From NCBI GenBank assembly GCA_016292515.1, contig JAEDIJ010000002.1, positions 1 through 64,000 of the forward strand: DNA of 64,000 nucleotides, given 5' to 3'. The notes beneath the pieces are model-generated. The model saw only the letters and a program-made list of their open reading frames with translations, ran no database searches and was not told the DNA's origin. Of the stretch, positions 8,755 through 17,701 are shown in pieces. The stretch's first letter is position 1, and each line of letters opens with the position of its first letter. The translations under genes and the position numbers were made by a program. This stretch comes from Victivallaceae bacterium (lineage in GTDB: Bacteria; Verrucomicrobiota; Lentisphaeria; Victivallales; Victivallaceae).

Positions 8755-9012
8755 ATGAAACTGAATCCGCTGATCGTTTTTCGTGATGATTTCGGGGATG
8801 ACGCCGTGCTTTTCAACCCCGACAACGGCAAGGTGCTCGGACTGAACCGCACCGGCTGTTTCATCTGGCACTGTCTGGAAAAGAATATGGAGCGCGCGGA
8901 AATTCTCAACGCGCTGAAAGAAGCGTGCGGCGATACGTTGCCGCCGGATGCGGAAAAAGACGTCGATGAGTTCCTCGGAAAATTGCGGGACAACAACATT
9001 CTCGTCGAGTGA
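8755..9012 (+). CDS. PqqD-like peptide chaperone (RRE domain)
   Basis: An 85-residue PqqD-family protein. The family forms a small winged-helix RiPP recognition element that presents a leader peptide to a radical SAM enzyme. Sequence marks are DDAVLFNPDNGKVLGLNRTGCFIW and the C-terminal helix VDEFLGKLRDNNIL. AAAGGAG lies 7 nt upstream of ATG 8755; a farther in-frame ATG at 8728 overlaps hlyD and lacks support. It sits between the exporter and the radical SAM gene, as in RiPP clusters that also carry HprK-related proteins. Confidence 0.8.
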   Translation: MKLNPLIVFRDDFGDDAVLFNPDNGKVLGLNRTGCFIWHCLEKNMERAEILNALKEACGDTLPPDAEKDVDEFLGKLRDNNILVE

Positions 9013-9553
9013 GCATCCGGGGCGTTTCCTCTACGGAGGAAACAGTATGCATTTCCTCTTTGATGCCGGGGATATACTGGAAACGCGTCCGCTTCTTTTT
9101 GACGAGGCGAAATGCGGTGACGTCATCGTTTTTCAGCAGGATGGCAAAACGATCGTCCACCGCATCCTCCGGAAATCGGCGGACGCATTGCGGACGATCG
9201 GGGACAACAACGACCGGTGTGATCCGTGGCAGTTGACGCGCTCCGACCGGATCTTTCTGGTGGAGCGGCGCATCGACCGCAAGGGGCGGAGCCGTGTCGT
9301 CCGGCGCGGGCAATGGGGAATGGTGCGTTTTTTCCGGAACCGGACGGTGCGCAAAATTTTGCGCATATCCGGTTTTTGCGGACGGCTGTTTTTCCGGATG
9401 GTCGATTGGCGAAAACCGTTGCCGACGCCGGAAAAATTCGGTGATGAGTTTTGTTATATGTCCCGAAATCGGGTGATCGCCTGGCGAAAAGGAGCGCAGG
9501 GTGCGGTTCAATTCATCCGTTTCCGGGATCGTTTGAAATATCGGAGTAAATGA
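8966..9553 (+). CDS. S24/S26-like signal-peptidase-family protein
   Basis: A short S26-type protease of 195 residues if ATG 8966 is used. The order GxSM...GD...GDVIVF...VHR...GDNN matches signal-peptidase-like proteins of RiPP clusters. Ser is in FLYGGNSM, His in IVHRIL, and an acidic region is in GDNNDRCDP. This Ser is encoded just upstream of ATG 9047, which has a perfect GGAGGA at 6-nt spacing. Starting at 9047 would delete the nucleophile (168-residue product). I prefer 8966 on motif spacing, although it overlaps pqqD by 47 bp. Probable role: leader removal or peptide processing. Its stop overlaps the radical SAM start (ATGA). Confidence 0.65.
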   Translation: MSSSENCGTTTFSSSEHPGRFLYGGNSMHFLFDAGDILETRPLLFDEAKCGDVIVFQQDGKTIVHRILRKSADALRTIGDNNDRCDPWQLTRSDRIFLVERRIDRKGRSRVVRRGQWGMVRFFRNRTVRKILRISGFCGRLFFRMVDWRKPLPTPEKFGDEFCYMSRNRVIAWRKGAQGAVQFIRFRDRLKYRSK

Positions 9554-10596
9554 CAATGCGATATCCATTTCCGCAGGCGGCGCCGGAGCAGGTGAAACTC
9601 TATTTCACCTGGGCGTGCAATCTGAATTGTCCTTTCTGCTATGAAAAAGAGGAACGCCGCAAATTGCCGACGCGCCCCTTTGAGGAATTTCTGCGGGTCG
9701 TCGACGAATTGGAGGAAATGAAAGTTTTTGCCGTGACGCTGTGCGGCGGCGAACCCTTTGCCCATCCCCGCTGTTTTGATTTGATCGACCGGATCGTCCG
9801 CGCGCCGATGCGCTTTTCGCTGTTGAGCAACGGCACGCTGATCGACCGCGCGGTGGCGCGCCGCCTCGCGGCGACGGGGCGGTGCCGTCAGGTGCAAGTT
9901 TCGCTTGACGGGATGCGGGAATTTCACGATTCTCTGCGCGGACAGGGCTCCTTTGACGCGACCGTTTCCGCGATCAAGTATTTGCAGGAGGAAAATATCC
10001 GGGTCGTCGTCAATACGGTTTTTTCCTCGTCGAATTACCGCAATATGCTCGATGTCGCGCGTTTTCTGGAAAAACTCGGCGTCGCGACTTACCGGATCTG
10101 TCACGTTCACGATCACAGCGCCAAACTGCCGGAGGAAACGGCGTTGCTGTCGACCGAGGAATTGGCATATGTCATCGCCGACATCGCGCCGCACCTCGAC
10201 GAATTGCCGCATATGTTCATCTCCTCGACTCCGAAGCGGATGTATCAGACGATCGTCAACGGCGCGCCGGAAAAACCGCAATCCAATCAGCGTTGCGAAA
10301 CGCCGTGGCGGGCACTTTCCATCCGCCCCGACGGCGCGATTTTCTGCTGTGAAAACCTCGATTGCGGCATTCTCGGCTGGATGGGCAAAGATCGTCTGGC
10401 GGATGTCTGGCACGGCGAAAAACTTGCGGCGATGCGCAAACACATCCTTTGCGGCGTGCCGCATCTGCGCAAAAAAGAATGCGAAAATTGCCGCTACCGT
10501 TACTATTGCACCCAGTATTGTCCCTTGTGGAAATACGACCACTACTGCCGATTGGAGATCATCGAGCATCTGCGCCGCTTCGGGGTGCTCAAATGA
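9550..10596 (+). CDS. Radical SAM/SPASM peptide-modifying enzyme
   Basis: A 348-residue radical SAM enzyme. Cys23, Cys27 and Cys30 form the CxxxCxxC [4Fe-4S] site (WACNLNCPFCYEK), with the SAM-binding GGE in TLCGGEPFAHP. The C-terminal third is Cys-rich (RCETPW, FCCEN, CENCRYRYYC, YCPLW), which fits a SPASM domain holding auxiliary clusters. Such proteins install thioether, C-C or epimerised residues in peptides when paired with a PqqD protein, as here. It overlaps both neighbours by 4 bp (ATGA), so the cassette is tightly coupled. Reaction and substrate cannot be read from sequence. Confidence 0.88.
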   Translation: MTMRYPFPQAAPEQVKLYFTWACNLNCPFCYEKEERRKLPTRPFEEFLRVVDELEEMKVFAVTLCGGEPFAHPRCFDLIDRIVRAPMRFSLLSNGTLIDRAVARRLAATGRCRQVQVSLDGMREFHDSLRGQGSFDATVSAIKYLQEENIRVVVNTVFSSSNYRNMLDVARFLEKLGVATYRICHVHDHSAKLPEETALLSTEELAYVIADIAPHLDELPHMFISSTPKRMYQTIVNGAPEKPQSNQRCETPWRALSIRPDGAIFCCENLDCGILGWMGKDRLADVWHGEKLAAMRKHILCGVPHLRKKECENCRYRYYCTQYCPLWKYDHYCRLEIIEHLRRFGVLK

Positions 10597-11456
10597 GGGA
10601 TGACGCCCGTGATCTTTTTTTGAGCGGCGACGGTGTTTCGGGGATCCGTCTGCGCGGCGACGATGCGCATGCGGTGGAGTCGTTGCAGTGCTTCGCCGAT
10701 CTGGTGCATTCAACTTTGCAAGAGCCCGAGGAGGATGCCGACGCGCACCTTTGCTCGACGGAGCCTTCCCCCGAGATCGCCGAACGGTTTCACCTGCATC
10801 AGGATCGCCGGACGCTTTCTTATTTCCGCGGTTATCAGAAAGGGTTTTACCTCCACGCCCGCGACGACGGCTCCCGCCGTTATATGATGGCAAAATTGCA
10901 GAAACTTCTGCTTTACGGCTATGCGGCGAGCCTGATCGACGGCGGAGATTTCGATCTCATCCACGGCGCGTTGCTCGAAACGGCACCGGGCGTCGGCACG
11001 TTGCTTTTCGGCGACAGCGGCATCGGCAAAAGCACGACGGTGCGCCGCTGGCGTGCGGCGGGCAATACGGCGATCGCCGACGATATGATCTATCTCTACC
11101 GCAAGGGCGATGAATTCTACGCGCGGCCGTTGCCGACTTGGAGTGCCTGCCTCGCCGGAGAAAATCTGGACTACTACGATTTCAACCGCGAAGTGCGCGT
11201 CGAACGCGCTTTGCTGCTGTTGCGCGATGAGAAAAAAGAGCACATCGGGGAAATCCCCGCGATCCATTACCGGCTCGGCGCGGTCAAGGCGGTTTCGGAA
11301 ACGTCGTCGTGGTTGTTGCCCTACCTGCCGGACTCCTGGCGGGATGCCCTCGCTTCGCGGCTGATGGCTTTTTCCGAAAAGCTGATCAAAAAATTCCCGC
11401 CGCGCGCGCTTTTTGCGCACTTGGCGGGAAATATCGCGGAAACGATGGCAAAGTAA
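10593..11456 (+). CDS. HprK-related P-loop protein of the modification cassette
   Basis: A 287-residue protein with a C-terminal HPr-kinase-like fold. The P-loop GDSGIGKSTTVRRW is at about residues 139-152, followed by AIADDMIYL, where HprK enzymes place an acidic catalytic/metal segment. The first 130 residues are not recognisable. HprK-related proteins recur beside PqqD and radical SAM genes, where phosphorylation of a peptide or partner is suspected but not proved in general. Start is ATG 10593, overlapping the radical SAM stop. It ends 6 bp before the convergent lipoprotein gene and is the last gene of the operon. Confidence 0.75.
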   Translation: MRDDARDLFLSGDGVSGIRLRGDDAHAVESLQCFADLVHSTLQEPEEDADAHLCSTEPSPEIAERFHLHQDRRTLSYFRGYQKGFYLHARDDGSRRYMMAKLQKLLLYGYAASLIDGGDFDLIHGALLETAPGVGTLLFGDSGIGKSTTVRRWRAAGNTAIADDMIYLYRKGDEFYARPLPTWSACLAGENLDYYDFNREVRVERALLLLRDEKKEHIGEIPAIHYRLGAVKAVSETSSWLLPYLPDSWRDALASRLMAFSEKLIKKFPPRALFAHLAGNIAETMAK

Positions 11457-11462
11457 CGGTCG

Positions 11463-12041
11463 TCAGAAATTCCACCACTTCGACGAATCGGGATTGTAGT
11501 AGTAGTAATTTTTCTTGGCGTACTTGGCGATCCCCTTGGCGGTGTAGGTGTCGATCCCGACGCGCAAAGTCACCCAATCGGAAACCTGATCGTTTTCGTC
11601 GGGCCACTCCGGGATGAATTTCGCCAGATAGCGGCCGTCGACGGCGAGGACGACGGGAGTGTCGCGATAATGCCCGGCGAGGACTTCCCACTGGGTCTTG
11701 CCGAGACGGTCGAGTTTGATCTGCAAGTCGCAGACGTCGGGATCGCCGGGGCGGGCGATGATCCGGGCATTGCTCATATTCTTGCTGCTGAACGACTGAT
11801 TGGTGTTGATCCAGATCTTGCGGCCGTCGAGCGATTCGATCTGTCTCTCCACCTGGCTGGCGCGGGGATATTCGACGATGGTGAAAACGCCGAGGACGAA
11901 ACGCGGCTCGTAGTTTTCCGAATTGGGGTTGTCGTTGCCGTAGTCGGAACCTTCTTTGATCGCTTCCTTGAACTCCTCGCATCCCGTAAAGGCGGCGAGG
12001 GAAAAAACCGCCGCCGACAAAATCAAAAGGAACTTTTTCAT
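11463..12041 (-). CDS. Putative lipoprotein, function unknown
   Basis: A 192-residue exported lipoprotein. MKKFLLILSAAVFSLAAFTGC is a lipoprotein signal with Cys21 as the lipidation site (lipobox AFTGC). The mature part is acidic at first, then mixed alpha/beta, and ends in a Tyr/Trp-rich tail (KKNYYYYN...KWWNF). No known domain was recognised. CGGGAG lies 8 nt before the ATG, and its own promoter is present. It runs convergent with the cassette, so it is probably not part of it. Confidence 0.75.
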   Translation of the reverse strand: MKKFLLILSAAVFSLAAFTGCEEFKEAIKEGSDYGNDNPNSENYEPRFVLGVFTIVEYPRASQVERQIESLDGRKIWINTNQSFSSKNMSNARIIARPGDPDVCDLQIKLDRLGKTQWEVLAGHYRDTPVVLAVDGRYLAKFIPEWPDENDQVSDWVTLRVGIDTYTAKGIAKYAKKNYYYYNPDSSKWWNF

Positions 12042-12075
12042 CGTGAACTCCCGTTGTTGAAAACTTTTCCTTGAT

Positions 12076-12104
12076 AACATAGTTGCCCAAATGCCGCAAG
12101 TCAA
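12076..12104 (-). promoter_or_regulatory. Promoter of the lipoprotein gene
   Basis: On the minus strand: TTGACT (12104-12099), 17-nt spacer, TATGTT (12081-12076). Confidence 0.6.
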
Positions 12105-12155
12105 GTTTTTTTCGGAAAAAATCATCAAATTCGCCGCGGTGCTTTCATATGGGAA

Positions 12156-12184
12156 TTGACATTTTCAAGAGGTGAATTTATATT
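12156..12184 (+). promoter_or_regulatory. Promoter of the transglycosylase gene
   Basis: Consensus TTGACA (12156-12161), 17-nt spacer, TATATT (12179-12184), 20 nt before the start codon. Confidence 0.75.
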
Positions 12185-12204
12185 AAACCGGACAAGAGGG
12201 AAAA

Positions 12205-14373
12205 ATGTTGACAGGAAAAAAACGCATCGCAACCGTCATTTTGCTCCTGCTCGCCGTGCTTCCCGCGTCGGCGAGGACGTGGCGGGAGATCTGCGATTCC
12301 GGCAATCTGCGGATATTGACGACCGATACGGCGCGTGATGAGATCGCGATCTCCGGGCTTCCCCGCCGGGTGATGCCGATCGACCGCGAGCAGGCGTTGC
12401 TGGAAAGTTTCGCCCGCCGGAAAAAATTGAAGATCGAATACGTCCGCGGCAGGGATTTCGCGATGCTTTTCAAATTGCTCGAACTCGGGCAGGGGGATCT
12501 TGTTTCGGCGAATGTCGCCGCCACGCAGGAGCGGAAAGAGCATTATCTGTTGTCCGCGCCGTTTGCTTATACCCGCGAAGTCTTTTTTACGGCGAGCAAT
12601 TCCAAATTGAGGGGCACTTCGTGGCAAACGCTTGCCGGCGCGACCGCGACTTTGCTGCCCGGCACGACCTATGTGGAAAACTTCCGCCGTTTCGCCAAGG
12701 GAAAAAAGAATCTGAAATTCCGCGAACTCAAAACGACGATCCCGCACGACGAATTGATCGAAAAAGTCGCGGATGGCGAGATCGCTTACTCCGTCCTCAA
12801 CGAAAGCTCGCTCGACGCCTGGCTCGCCTACCGGAAAGGGATCCGCAAATTGTTTCCGCTGCAAAGCCGCGTTCCGCTGGTTTTCGCCGCCAAAAGCGAT
12901 GCGGTGGAGTTGATCGATCAGCTGGATTCCTTTATTTTGGAGTTGCAATCGGATGCGGCGGCGTCCCAGCCGCAAAAAGTTGAAAGCACGCCGGGAAAGA
13001 TCGCGCAGGAAAATGATTTTCTCGACGACGACCGTTCGTTTGTCGATCTCGACCGGATCCGCAAGCGCGGTTATATCCGGATGCTCACCACCAACGACGA
13101 GTTCGGGTGTTTTCTGCACCGCGGTCAATTGATGGGGTTTGAATATGAACTTGCCAACCGCTTCGGAGAATCGATCGAAACGCGGATCGCGGTCGTGATG
13201 GTATCGGATATCGACCAGCTCTGTCAATATCTTTTGGAGGGCAAAGGCGATTTCATCGCGGCGAATTTTTCTCTGACCAAGGAGCGGATCAAAAAGTATC
13301 CCCAGTTGACTTTCTGTGCGCCTTACGGCGGCGCGACGCAGATCGTGATAGGCAGGAAAAATGAAACGATCTCTTCCGCCGCGGAGTTGAAAGGACGCCG
13401 GGTCGTCGTTTATCAGGGGAGCAATTGCTACGATTCGCTTCTCGTTTTGCAGAAAGCGGGGATCCCCGTTCAGATCGAAACGGTTTCCAAGAATATCCCC
13501 GCGCTTTCGATTTTCCGCGCCGCGGGGGAGGGCAAATATGATCTTGTCGCGATGGACGATACGTTTTTGGCGGCGGCGCAGGCGGAAAAACCCGCGGTCA
13601 AAAAACTTTTTGCGTTGAAAGCACCGGAAAAATTCACCTGGGTCGTCCGCAAAAAAAATCCGAAACTGGCGACGAAAATCAACGCTTTTTTCGCCAGGGA
13701 AAATAAAAGCGCGTTTTACAATCTCTGCTACAAACGCTACTATGTGGCGCATCCTCTGGCAAAAGTGAAATTATTCACTGCAAAAACGGTATTGGCTTCG
13801 ATTTCTCCTTACGACGCGATTTTCCGCAAATATGCGGGTATCTACGGTTTTAACTGGTATTTTATCGCGGCGCAGTCCTATCGGGAAAGCCGTTTCGACA
13901 CGTCGATGGTGAATTACATCGGCGCGGCGGGGTTGATGCAGGTGATGCCCGAAACGGCAAAGGAACTCGGCATTTCCAATTTGACCGATCCCGACAACGG
14001 CGTGCACGCCGGCACGAAATATCTGGCAAAAATGCACAAGCATTTTGAAAACGGAAAAATTTCGCCGGAAGATCAACTGTGCTTTTCACTCGCCTCCTAC
14101 AACGCCGGTTACGGACACGTCTGGGACGCGCGGAAACTTGCCGCGCGGAAAGGGTGGGATCCCGATGTCTGGTGCGGCAATACGGAAAAAGCCCTCGCGC
14201 TGTTGGAAACATCGGCATACGCCAGCCGGGCGAAGTACGGTTACTGCCGCGCTTCGGAAACGATCCCCTACGTCGCCGACATTATGTATCTGGCGCGCCA
14301 TTATGAAAGTTTGGGACGTATGCAAAAAGAAAAGGCCGCTCCGGACAAAAAGAAAACCGATCGTGAAAATTGA
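12205..14373 (+). CDS. MltF-like lytic transglycosylase with two solute-binding domains
   Basis: A 722-residue exported enzyme (signal MLTGKKRIATVILLLLAVLP). Two consecutive type-3 solute-binding domains are visible. The first is about 30-245 (LRILTTDTARDEI...GDLVSANVAATQER). The second is about 285-510 (GYIRMLTTNDEFGCF...GDFIAANFSLTKERIKKYP). A C-terminal SLT domain (about 540-690) has catalytic Glu in SYRESRFD, then GAAGLMQVMPETA and SLASYNAGYGH. MltF proteins cut murein glycan strands non-hydrolytically and normally carry one binding domain, so the duplication is unusual. The next gene overlaps its end by 11 bp. Confidence 0.85.
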   Translation: MLTGKKRIATVILLLLAVLPASARTWREICDSGNLRILTTDTARDEIAISGLPRRVMPIDREQALLESFARRKKLKIEYVRGRDFAMLFKLLELGQGDLVSANVAATQERKEHYLLSAPFAYTREVFFTASNSKLRGTSWQTLAGATATLLPGTTYVENFRRFAKGKKNLKFRELKTTIPHDELIEKVADGEIAYSVLNESSLDAWLAYRKGIRKLFPLQSRVPLVFAAKSDAVELIDQLDSFILELQSDAAASQPQKVESTPGKIAQENDFLDDDRSFVDLDRIRKRGYIRMLTTNDEFGCFLHRGQLMGFEYELANRFGESIETRIAVVMVSDIDQLCQYLLEGKGDFIAANFSLTKERIKKYPQLTFCAPYGGATQIVIGRKNETISSAAELKGRRVVVYQGSNCYDSLLVLQKAGIPVQIETVSKNIPALSIFRAAGEGKYDLVAMDDTFLAAAQAEKPAVKKLFALKAPEKFTWVVRKKNPKLATKINAFFARENKSAFYNLCYKRYYVAHPLAKVKLFTAKTVLASISPYDAIFRKYAGIYGFNWYFIAAQSYRESRFDTSMVNYIGAAGLMQVMPETAKELGISNLTDPDNGVHAGTKYLAKMHKHFENGKISPEDQLCFSLASYNAGYGHVWDARKLAARKGWDPDVWCGNTEKALALLETSAYASRAKYGYCRASETIPYVADIMYLARHYESLGRMQKEKAAPDKKKTDREN

Positions 14374-15321
14374 AAAGATCATTGCGCTCTTTTGCGTGTT
14401 GTTTTTGAATTTGCGCGGAGCGGAGATCCCTTTTGCGGAAAGAATGGAGGGGATCTCCCCCTTTGTGCAGAAACATCTGCTTGCCGTACTTGCGGAATTT
14501 CCCCGTACGGAAACGGGACGTTTCATTTTGGCGCATCTTTCTCCCGATGTCAAATTCCGCACCAAAGCGATGGCGCAACTCGGCACGGCGGATGATCGCG
14601 ACGTCATCACGCTGGAAGCGTTGCGGCTGGACAATCAGTTTTTTCCGGAAACGACCGAAAGGCAGAATAAGATCAAAATCTGTTTCACCGGAGAAATTCT
14701 CGCGCACGAATTGTTGCACAACTGCCAGTTTTACGCGGGGTTTTTTGCGTATCCGCAGGATTTTTCCGGCTATGCCGCAGTGCTGTGCGAAAGGTTGATC
14801 GAGTTGCAGGCGAAATATACGGGGGAATGGATGTTTTTTCAATTGAGCGCGTTGCCGGAGTACCGGGATTTCGTCGCGCCCAAGCCGGGGCTTTTTTTCG
14901 TGATGCGGCGGCAGTCGAAAGAACCGGCGAGAGACTATGCGCTGTCGCTCTGGCAAAATCAGATCTCCTCATCCGGGAAATTGCGACTTGCCCGCGCGCA
15001 GACGCGTGAAATTTCGCAGTGGAATCTCTACTACGCCGAACAGGCTTTTTCAATCATTACGGCAGTTTTCTGCGCGATGACGGTGATGTTTCCGATGCGG
15101 AGATCGCGGCGCAGCTGGATAAGATCATTGATTTTACCGGGATGCCGCTTTCCGGCACGGAATTGGTGAAAACATCGCCCGTCAAGCCGATCCCGCACGG
15201 GATCGCGCTCTATGAAAACGGCAGAAAAGTACTGGAACTGGTCGCCGGGCAAAAAAGTTACGTCAAGCGTCTCTTTTCGGGCGGCTCCGCGCGGGAAGTC
15301 AACGTGCCGCTCGCCCGATAA
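14363..15321 (+). pseudogene. HExxH putative metalloprotease, interrupted by a -1 frameshift
   Basis: Starts at GTG 14363 with a signal peptide (KIEKIIALFCVLFLNLRGAE). AHELLHNCQ supplies a zincin-like HExxH at about residue 118. Frame 1 reads through YYAEQAF and then meets an unrelated Arg-rich tail ending at 15169. A second frame restores a natural C-terminus (FFNHYGSFLRDDGDVSDAE to VNVPLAR) up to 15321. The switch falls on TTTTT at 15046-15050, where one extra T would fuse the frames. Either it is a mutation, a base-call error, or slippage. It is probably co-transcribed with the transglycosylase. Family is unknown beyond the HExxH motif. Confidence 0.6.
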
Positions 15322-15323
15322 GT

Positions 15324-17558
15324 TTACGAATCGACGTCGGTGTCGCCTGTCGACGAAACGAGAAACGTCGCCGGCATGGATTTCAGCAACGAATCCATCG
15401 ACGCGTAAAAGTCGGGGAAATCCGCTTCTTCCGGCGTGATGAAACCGAGCAGGATCACGGCGGCGCTTTGAGAATACTGCCGGAAAACGTCGGAAAATTT
15501 TTCTTTGGAAGCGATGACAACGGTTTCCGCCGGGATCCGCGCGTCGTCGACAAGCTGATTGAGATCGCGCCGGGCGATATCCTGATTTTCCGGAGAAACG
15601 AGCCGCAACAAGCGGATGTTCTTTTTCCGCAACTGCCAGTTGCTGTTCAAAAGATGCGCCAATATGAGCATCAGCGCGCCGTTGCGGCGGCCGCGCCACC
15701 AGACGTCGATGGTCTCGCCGTTGGAGAAGGAATCCGCTTCCGGCGGGGAAAAGATGAGATTGTTCATTTTCAGATTTCTGATCGCCTGCATCCTGCGGCA
15801 GAAAGCGTCGGCGCGTTCCGGCCGTCCCGGCCATCCGGAAAGGACGATATTGGGCGTCAGCGGTCCGAAATCGCGCGATTGCAGCAAGGTCGCCAGCGCG
15901 CTGTCGTAATCGCTTTTACCGGGAATGGTGACGACGGTCGGGAAAAAGAGGATGCCGCTCATCTTGGAAAATTCTTTCAACTGCCGGATCACGGTGCGCC
16001 GGACGGAGGGCGCGTTCTCCGGCGCGACGACGATGCGCCCGACCGAAAGGATGCCGCGGTTGTTGTTGAGGAGCGAGGCGCAGCGGATCAATTCCAGATG
16101 CTTGACTTCGCTTCCGACGAGAACGAGAAATTCCGGACGCCAGTTTTTGGTGTCTTCCGGCATCGCGGCGAGGTGCGCCAGCGCGCGCCGGATGTGTTCA
16201 AAGTAGTAGCCTCTCCGCGCGTCGCCGAACGTTACGTCGAGCGTCCTGCGCCGCGCAATGAGAAACAATACGGAAACAACGGCAAACGCGATCAGCATAA
16301 GTTGCGTGTTGATGAAAAGCGCGACGGCGATCGACGCGATCGCCCCGTAGATGCCGACCGTCCAGTGGTAAAGGTGAAATTGCGGTCGAAAAGAGGGATT
16401 GGCGGCGAAATCTTCGACCGCGGCGGCGATGTTGATGATCGCATAGGTCGCGAGGGTGAACATCGTCACGAGTTCGGCGACGGCGTTGAGGGCGTTTCCG
16501 CCGGAGTTTTTCGCAGTGGAAATACTCCACCAGATCGTCGCCGCCGAAATGAGCAGTGTGACCACCATCGCCGGGACAGGTTCGCGGCTTTTTCCTCTGC
16601 CGTAGGCAAAAAGTTTCAGAGACGGAAAAATTTTGTCGGCGGCGAATGCCTGCAAAATGCGCGGCGCGCCGACGATGGTGCCGAGCGCGCTTGAAAGCGT
16701 CGCCGCGACCACGCCGGCAAGGATCAGGATACCGGTGTGAAAAACCGCACCGTCTTTCAAAGTTTTGTAAGCGTCGTCAATGAGATTTTGCCGGGGGTAG
16801 ACCGCTCCGACGAGGAAAATGACGGCGGTGTAAATGACCAGCCCCGTCAGAATCGCCGCCATCGTGCCGACGGGAATGGAGCGGCGCGGATTTTCCAGAT
16901 CGCCCGACATATTGACGCCGGCAAGAAATCCCGTTACCGCGGGGAAGAAAATGGCGAAATTCGCCGCTAAAACCAGAATATCGACCGAGGTGCCGGGCGC
17001 GGCGTCCCAGTTGACGGCAAGCTGCGAAATCGAGGGATGCCCGAAAAATCCGCCGGCAAAAATGGCGATGATGGAGAGTGCCAGCAACGAAAAAATAAGG
17101 TATTGCGTCTTGATCGCCCAGTTCGCGCCGATGAGGGAAATAACGAAAAGCACGGCGAGCGGAATGAAATTCACCAGCAACGGGTATTGTGCGAGTCCCG
17201 GATATTGGAGCGTGATCGCTTCCGCGAAACCGATGATGTAAAAGGGGACGGAGAGCGACTGGGAAACGAAGTAGGTCAAGCCGATCGACGAGCCGAATCC
17301 CGCGCCGAGCGAGCGGGAAATGAGAAAATACGGACCGCCGCTTTCCACCTTGGTATTGGTCGAGATCGCCGAAATGGACAATCCCGTCGCGATGGCGATG
17401 CTTTCGGCAAAGAACAGGATGCCGATCGCGCCCGAAACGCCGACCTGCCCGACGACGGTGCCGAGCCGCATAAACAGCACGACGCCGAAAATGGTCAGGA
17501 TCGAGGGAAGAAAAACGCCGCTGAACGTTTTGAAGCGATATCCTTGAGAAGCCGTCAT
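15324..17558 (-). CDS. APC-superfamily permease, cation-chloride-cotransporter-like (SLC12 type)
   Basis: A 744-residue integral membrane carrier with about 12 membrane helices in the first 470 residues. The helix-1 motif GVFLPSILTIFGVVLFMRLG is characteristic of SLC12-type proteins. GGPYFLISRSLG and FAIFFPAVTGFLAGVNMSGDL also fit. The last 270 residues form a soluble domain, as in eukaryotic and bacterial cotransporters. AAAGGAG lies 8 nt before ATG 17558; a longer frame from 17612 is not family-like. It ends 2 bp from the convergent frameshifted gene. The transported ion or amino acid cannot be told from sequence. Confidence 0.82.
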   Translation of the reverse strand: MTASQGYRFKTFSGVFLPSILTIFGVVLFMRLGTVVGQVGVSGAIGILFFAESIAIATGLSISAISTNTKVESGGPYFLISRSLGAGFGSSIGLTYFVSQSLSVPFYIIGFAEAITLQYPGLAQYPLLVNFIPLAVLFVISLIGANWAIKTQYLIFSLLALSIIAIFAGGFFGHPSISQLAVNWDAAPGTSVDILVLAANFAIFFPAVTGFLAGVNMSGDLENPRRSIPVGTMAAILTGLVIYTAVIFLVGAVYPRQNLIDDAYKTLKDGAVFHTGILILAGVVAATLSSALGTIVGAPRILQAFAADKIFPSLKLFAYGRGKSREPVPAMVVTLLISAATIWWSISTAKNSGGNALNAVAELVTMFTLATYAIINIAAAVEDFAANPSFRPQFHLYHWTVGIYGAIASIAVALFINTQLMLIAFAVVSVLFLIARRRTLDVTFGDARRGYYFEHIRRALAHLAAMPEDTKNWRPEFLVLVGSEVKHLELIRCASLLNNNRGILSVGRIVVAPENAPSVRRTVIRQLKEFSKMSGILFFPTVVTIPGKSDYDSALATLLQSRDFGPLTPNIVLSGWPGRPERADAFCRRMQAIRNLKMNNLIFSPPEADSFSNGETIDVWWRGRRNGALMLILAHLLNSNWQLRKKNIRLLRLVSPENQDIARRDLNQLVDDARIPAETVVIASKEKFSDVFRQYSQSAAVILLGFITPEEADFPDFYASMDSLLKSMPATFLVSSTGDTDVDS

Positions 17559-17630
17559 AAAAATCTCCTTTTTCTTTCTATATAACATAATCCCCCGACG
17601 GAAAAAAGTCAAAAAATTCGTTGCGTCCGG

Positions 17631-17659
17631 TTGAAAAAACGACCGATGCGTGATAGATT
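17631..17659 (+). promoter_or_regulatory. Promoter of the 17.7 kb glycosidase-like gene
   Basis: TTGAAA (17631-17636), 17-nt spacer, TAGATT (17654-17659). Confidence 0.65.
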
Positions 17660-17701
17660 AGTATCGTTCCGGTAGAAAAACAATAGGGAAAGGGGTTTTT
17701 T

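Noticed and set aside
9009..9236. GTG-initiated frame overlapping the pqqD stop by 4 bp
   Set aside because: The overlap looks like a coupled start, but the frame has no family motifs and ends early; the S26-like frame has them.
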